Below, piece after piece: positions 9,537-18,595 of a stretch of DNA of 64,000 nucleotides. The position numbers and the translations under genes were made by a program. The notes beneath the pieces were generated by a model. It had not been told where the DNA came from. It saw only the letters and a program-made list of their open reading frames with translations, and ran no database searches. Source of the DNA: Sphingomonadaceae bacterium (GTDB taxonomy: Bacteria; Pseudomonadota; Alphaproteobacteria; Sphingomonadales; Sphingomonadaceae); contig JAECRT010000001.1 of assembly GCA_016000085.1 (NCBI GenBank), positions 62,001 through 126,000 of the forward strand, given 5' to 3'. Every line of letters begins with the position of its first letter. Within the stretch, counting starts at the first letter, position 1.

Positions 9537-10560
9537 TTTCACTCTCGCGTGCAAAGGTCTGGTCCGGCCCCATGGGCTGGCTGAATATGCGTGCGGCGAT
9601 GCGCGCGCGGTGGAAAGTCGGGGTGCCCCATGCCTGGGTCAGCGCCAGCGCACGCTTGAGGAAGAGGTGGACGTCAACTTCCCAGCTATATCCCATGGCG
9701 CCATGCACCTGGATGGAGGCGCGGGCGGCCTTGTCCGCCGCTTCCAGCGCCACCAGCTTGGCGTGACTGACGCGGGCACGCGCCTGTACGTCGCACGCGG
9801 CGATTTCAGCCGCCGCCGCCGCGACGACCGGCTTTGCGAACTCGATCGCGACCTGCGCGGTGGCAAGGTGATGCTTGACCGCCTGATAGCTGCCGATCGG
9901 CTTGCCGAATTGCTGGCGTTCCTTGGCATAGTCGACCGCCAGATCGACGGCTCGTTGGGCAAGGCCCAGGCCCATGGCTGCGTTGAAAAGGGCGGCGCGG
10001 CCCAGTGCCAGATCCCAATCCGCCGTCCCCAACGCGGTCGCGTTCGCGGCGTCCCACTCGACGGAAAACAGGCGCCGGAAGGGATCGATGCTGGGTTGCG
10101 CCGTCAGCGTCACCTGATCGGGCGTGGCCAGAAAAGCCTCGCCATCTTTTTCCAGCAGGATCGCAGCGGCGCTGTCGGCATTGGCGACGAAAGGATTGAG
10201 CGGATGGGCAATCGCGATGGTCGCCAGCGGATCGGCCAGCACTGCATGATCCGGCGCCAGCGCGGCGAGCATTGGCGCTGCCACGCCTGCGCTCTCGACC
10301 AGCGGTTCGGGCAACGCGACATAGCCCGCTTCCTGTGCGATCAGGGCAAAGTCGGTTTCGGAAAGGCCAATGCCGCCTGCGCTTTCGGGCAGCAACACCA
10401 GCGTCAGGCCGGTTTCGACGATCGAGGCCCAGCGCGCATCGTCGCGCGCCACACCAGCTTCCATCATTTTGCGCCAGTGATCGGGGGTGCAGCTATCGGC
10501 GAACAGCGTCCGCGCAGTGTCCGCGAACATCAACTGTTCTTCGCTGAGCGTGAAATCCAT
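9529..10560 (-). CDS. Acyl-CoA dehydrogenase (short partner type)
   Basis: MDFTLSEEQLMFADTARTLF, ERQQFGKPIGSYQAVKHHLATAQVA, IQVHGAMGYSWEVDVHLFLKR. Confidence 0.88.
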   Translation of the reverse strand: MDFTLSEEQLMFADTARTLFADSCTPDHWRKMMEAGVARDDARWASIVETGLTLVLLPESAGGIGLSETDFALIAQEAGYVALPEPLVESAGVAAPMLAALAPDHAVLADPLATIAIAHPLNPFVANADSAAAILLEKDGEAFLATPDQVTLTAQPSIDPFRRLFSVEWDAANATALGTADWDLALGRAALFNAAMGLGLAQRAVDLAVDYAKERQQFGKPIGSYQAVKHHLATAQVAIEFAKPVVAAAAAEIAACDVQARARVSHAKLVALEAADKAARASIQVHGAMGYSWEVDVHLFLKRALALTQAWGTPTFHRARIAARIFSQPMGPDQTFARESENA

Positions 10561-10570
10561 TTCTTCCTCC

Positions 10571-11725
10571 TCAGCGCGGCAGGCCGAGCATGCGCTCGGC
10601 TATGATGTTGCGCTGGATCTCGTTCGATCCGGCATAGATCGGTCCGGCGAGCGCGAAGATATAATCGTCGATCCAGTCCACCGGGCTAGCGTCGGGCGCT
10701 TCCTGCCTCAGCTCCGCTATGGGGCCGAGGATGGAGAGCGCGGTCTGCATCAGGTGAATGTCGAGTTCCGACCAAAAAATCTTGTTGGTGCTGGCTTCCG
10801 GCCCGATCTTCGCGCCGGCCATCAGGCGCGAGGCGGTCTGATAGATGTTGAGCGCATAGGCGTCCGCATTCATGTGCGCCCGAACGACATCCGCCTCCAG
10901 AGCCGGGTCAGCGTTGTCCTTGTGCGCTTCCCAAAGCTGAGCCAGCTTGGCGGTCGCGACCTGATAGCGGGCAGGGGAGCGCAGCATCAGGCCACGCTCG
11001 AACCCGGCCGTCGCCATGCAGATGTGCCAGCCTTGGCCCTCGTCACCGAGCCGGTTGAAGGCGGGTACGCGGACATTCTCCAGAAAAATCTCTGCGAAAC
11101 CGACATGGCCGTTGATCTTCTTGATCGCATTGACCGTGACGCCCGGCGCATCGAGCGGAAAGAAGATCAGCGACAGCCCCTTGTGCCGTTCCGTCCCCGG
11201 CGTGCGAAACAGGCCGAACGCCCAGTCGGCAAACACGGCGCGGCTCGACCAGATTTTATGGCCGCTCAGCACATAGTCGTCGCCATCCTGCACACAGGTC
11301 GCCCGCACCCCCGCAAGATCGCTACCCGCCTGTGGCTCCGACCAGGCCTGCGCCCAGATTTCCTCGCCGCTCGCCATTTTGGGCAGGAAGCGCTGCTTCT
11401 GCTCATGCGTGCCGAATTCGATCAGCGTGGGGCCAAGCAGGAAGATACCGTTTTGGTTGACCCGACCCGGCGCTCCGGCGCGATAATATTCCTCCTCGAA
11501 TATCAGCCATTGGATCAGGTCGAGACCACGACCACCATATTCGACGGGCCAAGTCACCATGCCCCAGTCGCCGGATTTCAGCGTCTTTTCCCACTGACGA
11601 TGCGCCTCGAAGCCTTCCCGCGTGGCGTCATAATGTTCCAGCGGCTCGGACGGCACATGCGCGGCAAGCCATGCGCGCACCTCCGCCCGAAAGGCCTGTT
11701 GTTCGGCAGTGTAGGTCAGGTCCAT
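10571..11725 (-). CDS. Acyl-CoA dehydrogenase (FadE30-like)
   Basis: WPVEYGGRGLDLIQWLIFEEEYYRAGAPGRVN, AWSEPQAGSDLAGVRA, YAGSNEIQRNIIAERMLGLPR. Confidence 0.88.
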   Translation of the reverse strand: MDLTYTAEQQAFRAEVRAWLAAHVPSEPLEHYDATREGFEAHRQWEKTLKSGDWGMVTWPVEYGGRGLDLIQWLIFEEEYYRAGAPGRVNQNGIFLLGPTLIEFGTHEQKQRFLPKMASGEEIWAQAWSEPQAGSDLAGVRATCVQDGDDYVLSGHKIWSSRAVFADWAFGLFRTPGTERHKGLSLIFFPLDAPGVTVNAIKKINGHVGFAEIFLENVRVPAFNRLGDEGQGWHICMATAGFERGLMLRSPARYQVATAKLAQLWEAHKDNADPALEADVVRAHMNADAYALNIYQTASRLMAGAKIGPEASTNKIFWSELDIHLMQTALSILGPIAELRQEAPDASPVDWIDDYIFALAGPIYAGSNEIQRNIIAERMLGLPR

Positions 11726-12480
11726 CAGAACTTGGCCGCCTTGCCGGTTTCGACAAAGGCGTCGCGCGCCTTCTGGCTGTCTTCATGCATATACATTTCG
11801 AGTGTGAAGCCCTGTTCCCAGCGATAGCCGCGATCAACGTCGCGGGCTTCCAGGCCGTTCAGCGCTTCCTTGGCGATCACCAGCGCCTTGCGCGACTTGG
11901 ACGCGATCAGCGCGGCGAAGGCGCGGGCTTCGGTTTCCAGATCGGCGCGAGGCACGACCTTTTCGACTGCGCCCAGGCGATAGGCTTCCTGCGCCGGAAT
12001 AGTGCCGCCGGTGAAGAAGGCCGCGCGCACCTTGTGCAGCGGCAACATCCGCGACATGTGGCTGGCACCGCCCATCGCGCCGCGGTCGACTTCCGGCAGA
12101 GAGAAGAACGCGTCATCCGCCGCGATGATCGTGTCTGACGCACCGCAAATGCCAATGCCGCCACCGATCACGAACTTGTGCACTGCCACGACCACCGGCA
12201 CTTCCGCTTCGTGGATCGCCTTGAAGGTCAGGTAATTGCCACGATTGAGATAAGGGATGCGTTCGGGATGCGCTTGCATTTCCTTGATGTCGACGCCGCC
12301 ACAGAAGCCGCGCCCTTCGGCGCGGATCAGGATGCAGTTGACCTCTGGATTACGCGCGGCCCCATTGACGATTGCGGGCAGGCTGTTCCAAGTTTCGCTG
12401 TCAAAGGCATTTACCGGTGGCACGTCAAAGACGATTTCCGCGATCCGGTTCTCAATATTGCACGTGATCGGCATCTTCAA
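11725..12480 (-). CDS. echA20: Enoyl-CoA hydratase/hydrolase, EchA20-like
   Basis: ILIRAEGRGFCGGVDIKEMQAHPERIPYLNRGNYLTFKAIHEAEVPVVVAVHKFVIGGGIGICG and YRWEQGFTLEMYMHEDSQKARDAFVETGKAAKF resemble EchA20. Confidence 0.78.
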   Translation of the reverse strand: MKMPITCNIENRIAEIVFDVPPVNAFDSETWNSLPAIVNGAARNPEVNCILIRAEGRGFCGGVDIKEMQAHPERIPYLNRGNYLTFKAIHEAEVPVVVAVHKFVIGGGIGICGASDTIIAADDAFFSLPEVDRGAMGGASHMSRMLPLHKVRAAFFTGGTIPAQEAYRLGAVEKVVPRADLETEARAFAALIASKSRKALVIAKEALNGLEARDVDRGYRWEQGFTLEMYMHEDSQKARDAFVETGKAAKF

Positions 12481-12488
12481 TCCTCTCT

Positions 12489-13577
12489 TCAGGCTGCCGG
12501 AACGGCTTCGCGGCCCATCGCAGCAAGTATGTCCAGCCGCGTATGCGCATCGGCGACGATGCGATCGACCAGTTGCTGGCAGCTTGGTATGTCATTGATA
12601 CGGCCACCAACGACGCCGGTCGCCATCACGCCATGTTCGATGTCCCCATCGACCACGGCCTTCTGGATCAGCATCGGCATGGTCGCGGCCATCATCGCCT
12701 GCTTGAGCGGCATGGCGCCATGCGCCGTCATGCCGCGCGCCGACTTGATAAGGTCGATCCAACCCGCGCCCGTCTGCTTCTTCATCGCCATGCTGGCTTC
12801 GATGGCGCGCAACCACATGCCCAGTTTGCCGGATTTTTCGATCCGGTCCATCAGGCTGGTGCGGACCATCCGCTGCGGAATGCCGTCCAGCTTGATGGTG
12901 ACGATGATCCGATCGGTCGAGGCTTTCAGATATTCCGCCTTGGCGCTGTCGGGCACAGGGCTTTCCTTGGTCAGCAGGAAGCGCGTGCCCATGGCGATCC
13001 CCACCGCGCCATAGGCGAGCGCTGCAACCAGCCCACGTCCGTCGGCAAAGCCACCGCTGGCGATAACCGGTACGTTCACCGCGTCCAGCACCTGCGGCAG
13101 CAACACGGTGCTCGGCACGGAGCCCGTATGCCCACCGCCTTCGCCGCCCTGCACACTGACCATGTCGACGCCCAGTTCGACCATTTTCTGCGCATGTTTG
13201 ACGGCCCCCACCGTGGGTATGCACAGGATGCCTGCATCCTTGAATCGCCCGATCATCTTGGCGTTCGGGCCACGCCCAAAGCTGACGGCGCGGATCTGAT
13301 CCTTGTTGGCCAGGATCAGGTCAACAATCTGTTCGGCGCCCGGCTGAAAGCTGTGGAAATTGACGCCGAAAGGCCGGTCGGTTCCCTGCCGCACCGTCAG
13401 GATCTTTTCGCGCGCCTCTTCCGGCGTCATCACAGCGGCACCCAGGAAACCGAAGGCGCCGGCGTTGGAGCTGCCAATCACAAGGCTGGGTTCCGCCACC
13501 CATCCCATCGCGGTCTGGATGATCGGCCAGTGGCAGCCCAGCCGCTCGGTCAGGATGGTGTGCAGCGGATCGCCCAT
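12489..13577 (-). CDS. ipdC: Nitronate-monooxygenase-family flavoprotein, IpdC-like
   Basis: LTERLGCHWPIIQTAMGWVAEPSLVIGSSNAGAFGFLGAA, VSVQGGEGGGHTG, VIASGGFADGRGL; operon context. Confidence 0.8.
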   Translation of the reverse strand: MGDPLHTILTERLGCHWPIIQTAMGWVAEPSLVIGSSNAGAFGFLGAAVMTPEEAREKILTVRQGTDRPFGVNFHSFQPGAEQIVDLILANKDQIRAVSFGRGPNAKMIGRFKDAGILCIPTVGAVKHAQKMVELGVDMVSVQGGEGGGHTGSVPSTVLLPQVLDAVNVPVIASGGFADGRGLVAALAYGAVGIAMGTRFLLTKESPVPDSAKAEYLKASTDRIIVTIKLDGIPQRMVRTSLMDRIEKSGKLGMWLRAIEASMAMKKQTGAGWIDLIKSARGMTAHGAMPLKQAMMAATMPMLIQKAVVDGDIEHGVMATGVVGGRINDIPSCQQLVDRIVADAHTRLDILAAMGREAVPAA

Positions 13578-14485
13578 CAGTTGTCCCCGGCCTGCTTCTT
13601 GTTGGCCGCCGCCATCGACTTGGCGTCCATGCCGCCCAGCGAATTGCGTGACGTCAGGTCGCTTTGCGCATGGGCGAAGTGGTGCATGTGGAATACCGCA
13701 TCGCTCGCGCTGCGCTTCCCGCGCAGTTCCTCGACATGGTTGAGCGCCTGTTTCGTCAGCCAGTTGCCCAGCCGTGGTCGCGTGGCCAGTTCGTCCGCCA
13801 TTTTCTTGACGTCGGCCAACAGCGTGTCGCGCGTCGACAGGCGGTTCACCATGCCGAAATTATAGGCACGCTCCGCTGACATGCGCTCGCCCAGCAGGAT
13901 AAACTCCTTGGCGATGCGGGGCGGCAGTTCAAATCCGTGGGCGAAATATTCAACGCCAGGGATGCCCATGCGGTTGACCGGATCCTGGAAAAACGCGTCG
14001 TCCGTCGCGACGATCAGGTCGCAGACCCACGCCAGCATCAGCCCGCCCGCGATACAAGCGCCCTGCACGGCAGCGATGGTCGGCTTGGGCATGTCGCGCC
14101 AGCGGCGGCACATGCCCAGATAGACTTCATGCTCCCGGGTATAAAGGAACTCGGCCCCCGGCTTATTGGTATGGTCGGGCAACAGCAGCTTGCGATCCCA
14201 GCTTTTCGCGACATCGCGCCCTGGCGTGCCGATGTCATGCCCGGCAGAGAAATGCTTTCCCTCGCCGCGCAGCACGATCACATGGACATCGTCGTCATTG
14301 ACCGCCCGCTGGAACGCCTCGTCCAGCGCATAGGTCATCTGGCTGTTCTGGGCATTGTTGAACTGGGGCCGGTTCATGATGACGTGGGCGACTGCCCCGT
14401 CCACTTCATAGCGGACGGGTTCGTCGGTCTCATAGACGATATCGGCTTTTTTGGGTTCAACCAGGCGGTCAAGGTCGTTCATCAT
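13577..14485 (-). CDS. Enoyl-CoA hydratase
   Basis: AHVIMNRPQFNNAQNSQMTYALDEAF, LRGEGKHFSAGHDIG, QGACIAGGLMLAWVCDLIVATDDAFF. Confidence 0.88.
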   Translation of the reverse strand: MMNDLDRLVEPKKADIVYETDEPVRYEVDGAVAHVIMNRPQFNNAQNSQMTYALDEAFQRAVNDDDVHVIVLRGEGKHFSAGHDIGTPGRDVAKSWDRKLLLPDHTNKPGAEFLYTREHEVYLGMCRRWRDMPKPTIAAVQGACIAGGLMLAWVCDLIVATDDAFFQDPVNRMGIPGVEYFAHGFELPPRIAKEFILLGERMSAERAYNFGMVNRLSTRDTLLADVKKMADELATRPRLGNWLTKQALNHVEELRGKRSASDAVFHMHHFAHAQSDLTSRNSLGGMDAKSMAAANKKQAGDN

Positions 14486-15270
14486 GCCCTCCTTGCAGGC
14501 GGATTATCCTTGATGACGGATGCACGGATGTTGTGCGGGTCGAGGCTGGCGATGATCGCCAGCGCCTCTGCGCCGGGCAACGGCGTTTCGACAATATTGC
14601 CCTTCTCCAGCGGAAAGCCGGTGGCTTCCTGCACTTCGTCGAAGGTGACGCCAGGATGCAGCGACACGACACGGATGGCGTTATCCTTGCCGCCAAAGTC
14701 CATGACGCACAGGTTGGTGACGATCGCGCGCAGGTCGACGCCCGAATAATTGCCGCCCGGCACGCGCTTGGCCGGATTATATCCCACGCCCGACACCATA
14801 TCGACTTCGCTGCTCACGAACGTCCGCGCGCTGTGCAGGGGGAAGAAGAAGCTGTTGGGATGATAGATGGTGTTGCCCGGAAAACCGCGCACGCCCAGCA
14901 TCTGCGTCTTGGGCTTGTCGTAGGTGCCGCCCAGATAGCTCAGGTTGATCTGGCCGAAGCGGTCGAGCTGAGTGGGCGTCACCATCGCATGGCGGCGCCC
15001 CGTCCACACCGCGCTGTCGAAGAAGCGCGAGAAGGGCAGGTGGCCCGCCGCCTTGCGATCCTCATAAGCGCGCGGCCCGATCGGCACCGGCTGTTCGACC
15101 AGATAGGCTTCGCCATCGGTCATCATCAGCTCGGGGCTATGGGTCAGCTTGGCAAGGCTGGCGCCCAGCCGTGGGACCGGGCCGACACCAGTAGCGATAA
15201 TCTCGCCATTGTTGCGGAAAGCTTCAGAGCAGGCGAAAATGCAGAGTTCTGCGAGAGTTACGTCAGTCAT
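14482..15270 (-). CDS. ipdB: CoA-transferase beta subunit, IpdB-like (COCHEA-CoA ring hydrolase type)
   Basis: MTDVTLAELCIFACSEAFRNNGEIIATGVGPVPRLGASLAKLTHSPELMMTDGEAYLV; start overlaps the ipdA stop (ATGA). Confidence 0.82.
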   Translation of the reverse strand: MTDVTLAELCIFACSEAFRNNGEIIATGVGPVPRLGASLAKLTHSPELMMTDGEAYLVEQPVPIGPRAYEDRKAAGHLPFSRFFDSAVWTGRRHAMVTPTQLDRFGQINLSYLGGTYDKPKTQMLGVRGFPGNTIYHPNSFFFPLHSARTFVSSEVDMVSGVGYNPAKRVPGGNYSGVDLRAIVTNLCVMDFGGKDNAIRVVSLHPGVTFDEVQEATGFPLEKGNIVETPLPGAEALAIIASLDPHNIRASVIKDNPPARRA

Positions 15271-16175
15271 CAGAATATCGGAAGCGGAAGAGCCGCCACC
15301 GCCTCCTTTCCGCCAATGCTTTCCAGATAAGCTTCCTCGGTAGCGCCGACGAAGCGGTCCGCCACGGCCGACCAGTCGCCCGGCTCCCGCGCCGCGTCGC
15401 CATAGGCCTTGAATGCCTTCATGTCCCAGCCATAGGCCGGCGGCATGGAACTGGGATGCGCGCCACAGGGCATATGGACAACGCCGCTGACGAAGCAGCG
15501 TTCGAAGACGTTGTAATGCGCCTGATCGGGATAATGATCTTCCATCCGGTCGACCAGTTCCTCGCACGAGACATAGGTTTTTGCCGCAGCCTTCGCGAAC
15601 CACTCATCATAATAGGAATCGGGGCCGAAGAGGTGGACATTGCCGCGCCAGTCGCTGCGGTTGGCGTGGATCAGCGCCACGTCCAGCTTAAGCGCAGGCA
15701 TTGCCACCAGCGTCTCGGCGTCCTCATAGGGCGACTGCACGGTTTTCAGGCCGCCCAGTTCAGCCAGATCCGTGCCCAGGCCCACGCGGGTCGGCAGGAA
15801 GGGCAGGCCGAAAGCAGCGGCCTTCAGCCCCCATTGGAACATGCCTTCGTCCAGTTCCAGCACCTCGATCTGTCCAGTTTCGCGCGCCTTGCGGAACCAG
15901 GGTTCCAGCGGAATGGCGTCAAGCGATACAAAGGCGAAGACGAGCTTTTTCACCTTGCCTGCTGCGCACAGCATCCCGACATCCGCGCCGCCATAAGCGA
16001 CCACGGTCAGATCCTTCAGATCCGAACGCAAAATCTCCCGAACCAATGCCATCGGCTTGCGCCGTGGACCCCAACCGCCGATCCCGACGGTCATCCCATC
16101 ACGCATGGACGAGACTATGTCCCGCGCGGACATTCGCTTGTCTAATGTCACTGTTTTCATCTCACTCACTTTCAT
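15270..16175 (-). CDS. ipdA: CoA-transferase alpha subunit, IpdA-like
   Basis: KRMSARDIVSSMRDGMTVGIGGWGPRRKPMALVREILRSDLKDLTVVAYGGADVGMLCAAGKVKKLVFAFVSLD. Confidence 0.82.
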   Translation of the reverse strand: MKVSEMKTVTLDKRMSARDIVSSMRDGMTVGIGGWGPRRKPMALVREILRSDLKDLTVVAYGGADVGMLCAAGKVKKLVFAFVSLDAIPLEPWFRKARETGQIEVLELDEGMFQWGLKAAAFGLPFLPTRVGLGTDLAELGGLKTVQSPYEDAETLVAMPALKLDVALIHANRSDWRGNVHLFGPDSYYDEWFAKAAAKTYVSCEELVDRMEDHYPDQAHYNVFERCFVSGVVHMPCGAHPSSMPPAYGWDMKAFKAYGDAAREPGDWSAVADRFVGATEEAYLESIGGKEAVAALPLPIF

Positions 16176-17076
16176 GGGCCCATTTGTGGCCCCAATCGCT
16201 CACGGACAGGCTTGTGGTCGGAACCCAGCTGGCCGGATCGATCACCAGTCCGTTCCAGCCATATTCGATGTCGAACCCGCCCGGTGTTTGGATGTAGAAG
16301 GATGTCATCTTGTCATTGACGTGACGTCCCAAGGTGGCCGACAGCGGAACCTTGCCCTTGCTTTTAAGTACGCGATCATAGGCGCGTCCGACATCCTCCA
16401 GGCTGCCTGTTTCCAGCATCATATGCACGGCACCATTAGGGTTTTCAGGCATCTGTCCCAGCGCCAGGCTATGATGGCGACTGTTGCAATGCAGGAAGGC
16501 AAAGCCAACGCCCGGATCGTCCGCCCCACCGCCCATCATGTAGAAGCGACCCAGATCAGTGTCGCCAAAACCCATCACATCCTTGTAGAATTGATGCGTT
16601 TCGTCGAAATTGGGGGCGGTCAGCACAACGTGCCCCAATCCCATGTCGCCATTGTCGCCGGTGACGAACCGACTTACCCCCGCAGGCGATACGAAAGGCG
16701 CGTAGTCGACGAATCGTCCGTAGAACAACTCCATTGCATTGCCCGCGGGATCGGACGAGCGCGCCAGCGCATAGACTTTGCGCGCTCTAGCCTCCATGAC
16801 ATCCGCACGCTCCACTGACCGTCCCGCCGCTTCCAACCGGGCTAGCGCTGCTTCGAAATCTTCCTGAGTCGAAAATTCCCAACCGGGAGCGATGAAAGCG
16901 TCGCGGTCCCCTTTCTGTACCCACAGGCGAAAGGGGCGATCATCCATCCGGAACAGCGCGACATCTTCACGATCGGACGCTGCAGGCATCAAGCCAGCGA
17001 TGTTGCATGCGAAATCGCGCCACGCGGACAAGTCGCGTGCTTCGATAATCACATAGCCCAGCGATGTTACTGCCAT
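16162..17076 (-). CDS. hsaC: Extradiol ring-cleavage dioxygenase (VOC fold), HsaC/TesB-like
   Basis: Two-domain glyoxalase/BphC-type; metal ligands in GHVVLTAPNFDETHQFYKDVMGF, NSRHHSLALG and FDIEYGWNG. Confidence 0.82.
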   Translation of the reverse strand: MAVTSLGYVIIEARDLSAWRDFACNIAGLMPAASDREDVALFRMDDRPFRLWVQKGDRDAFIAPGWEFSTQEDFEAALARLEAAGRSVERADVMEARARKVYALARSSDPAGNAMELFYGRFVDYAPFVSPAGVSRFVTGDNGDMGLGHVVLTAPNFDETHQFYKDVMGFGDTDLGRFYMMGGGADDPGVGFAFLHCNSRHHSLALGQMPENPNGAVHMMLETGSLEDVGRAYDRVLKSKGKVPLSATLGRHVNDKMTSFYIQTPGGFDIEYGWNGLVIDPASWVPTTSLSVSDWGHKWAHESE

Positions 17077-17139
17077 TTCTGCCGCCTTACGCTAAAGTTC
17101 ATTTCATACCCCTCCCAATGTCCTCTGCGTTAGCAAATT

Positions 17140-17150
17140 GTCAAATTGAC
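17140..17150. promoter_or_regulatory. Perfect short inverted repeat GTCAA-A-TTGAC in divergent promoter
   Basis: Sequence read directly in the hsaC/hsaA intergenic region. Confidence 0.5.
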
Positions 17151-17158
17151 TACGCAAA
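17151..17158. promoter_or_regulatory. TACGCAAA element, reverse complement of the element at 17291-17298
   Basis: Exact 8-bp inverted pair within the divergent promoter. Confidence 0.5.
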
Positions 17159-17284
17159 TCTTATTGCGACGAGGCGCTTTATGATAAATTTCGCCTCCCA
17201 TGCGCCCTGGAGCAACGAGGGATTGGCAATTCGTTCGTGAATCGCCTATAAGCATCGCGCAGAATGTGCAAGTCCTGATTGTCT

Positions 17285-17313
17285 TGACGTTTTGCGTATT
17301 AAAGCGATATATG
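17285..17313 (+). promoter_or_regulatory. Putative sigma70-type promoter for the hsaA operon with TTTGCGTA inside the spacer
   Basis: TTGACG-17 nt-ATATAT, with TTTGCGTA at 17291-17298 between the hexamers. Confidence 0.45.
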
Positions 17314-17351
17314 AGCTACGCATCGCGCCGATTCAGGTCGCGCAGCTTTGA

Positions 17352-18584
17352 ATGGAGATGGTGATGACGGGAGCGATGGCAGGACAAATGACGGATGCGG
17401 TGGAGGGATCGCCGCCTTCGCCTGAAAGCCTGATCGAGCGCGCACGCGCGATGATTCCCGTGCTCCGCGAAAGAGCGCGCGCCTGCACGCTGAACCATGA
17501 TGTTTCCACCCAAACGGTTGCGGAAATGACAGAGGCCGGTTTCTTCCGCGTGCTCCAGCCCCGGCGCTGGGGTGGCTATGAAATGCACCCCAATGTGTTT
17601 TTTGACATTCAGAAGGCGCTGGCAGAAGGATGTATGTCGACCGGCTGGATCTATGGCGTGCTGGGCTGCCATCCCTATGAACTGGCCCTGTTCCATGACG
17701 AGGCGCAGCGCGAGGTCTGGGGTGACAATCCCGACATGCTGGTGTCGTCGACCTATCAACCGGTAGGCAAGGTCGAAACAGCCGAAGGTGGCTTCTATCT
17801 GTCAGGTCGCTGGGGCTTTTCCTCAGGCTCCAGCCATTGCGGCTGGGTGCTGCTGGGTGCGATCAATTTCGACACCAATGGCGGTCCGCCCGACATGCGC
17901 ACCTTCCTGTTGCCCCGTTCCGACTATCAGGTCATCGAAGGGACATGGGACACGTTCGGTCTTCAGGGCACGGGCAGTTTCGATATCGTCGTGGAGCGCG
18001 TGTTCGTTCCGGACTATCGTACGCACAAAGCCAGCGATGGCTTCGCCTGCGCCAATCCCGGCCAGAAGGAAAATGACGGCCCGCTTTATCGCCTTCCCTG
18101 GGCACAGGTTTTCATGCGCTCGGTCTCGACGGCTGCTTTTGGCGGCGCGCGCGCCGCGACGAATGCAGCGATAGAGATTATGCAAAACCGCGTATCCAGC
18201 AACACCGGCAAGGCGTCAAAGGCGGATCCCTTCCTGCATGCGGCGATCGCGCGGTCCATTGCCGAAGTGAATGAGATGGAACTGACCCATCGCAGCACTT
18301 TTGACGAGATGATGAGCTATGCGCAGCGCGGCGAGGCAGTGCCGATGGATCGGCGCGGCCTGTTCGCCTATCAGTCCGCCAGCGTCGTGCGCCGCATGGC
18401 GGATCTGGTGGATGACATGGTGAAGCTGCTTGGCGGCCGGGCCGTTTATATGTCCAGTCCGATCCTTCAGCCTTGGCTCGATCTGCACGCTGCGCGCGCG
18501 CATGTCGCAAACGACCCCGCGAATCGCACCAGCGACGTCATTGGGACCATGCACGGCGAACCGCCGGTATTCACGTTCATCTGA
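17352..18584 (+). CDS. hsaA: Acyl-CoA-dehydrogenase-fold flavin monooxygenase, HsaA/TesA2-like (3-HSA hydroxylase oxygenase)
   Basis: EMTEAGFFRVLQPRRWGGYEMHPNVFFDIQKALAEGCMSTGWIYGVLGCHPYELALF and C-terminal DVIGTMHGEPPVFTFI; ATG could also be 17364. Confidence 0.83.
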   Translation: MEMVMTGAMAGQMTDAVEGSPPSPESLIERARAMIPVLRERARACTLNHDVSTQTVAEMTEAGFFRVLQPRRWGGYEMHPNVFFDIQKALAEGCMSTGWIYGVLGCHPYELALFHDEAQREVWGDNPDMLVSSTYQPVGKVETAEGGFYLSGRWGFSSGSSHCGWVLLGAINFDTNGGPPDMRTFLLPRSDYQVIEGTWDTFGLQGTGSFDIVVERVFVPDYRTHKASDGFACANPGQKENDGPLYRLPWAQVFMRSVSTAAFGGARAATNAAIEIMQNRVSSNTGKASKADPFLHAAIARSIAEVNEMELTHRSTFDEMMSYAQRGEAVPMDRRGLFAYQSASVVRRMADLVDDMVKLLGGRAVYMSSPILQPWLDLHAARAHVANDPANRTSDVIGTMHGEPPVFTFI

Positions 18585-18595
18585 GAGGAACCTTC

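Noticed and set aside
8310-9584. 424-aa plus-strand ORF
   Set aside because: Antisense to the FadA6-like thiolase with intact active-site motifs.
10487-11827. 446-aa plus-strand ORF
   Set aside because: Antisense to an acyl-CoA dehydrogenase; no recognisable domain.
12543-13865. 440-aa plus-strand ORF
   Set aside because: Antisense to ipdC-like and enoyl-CoA hydratase genes.
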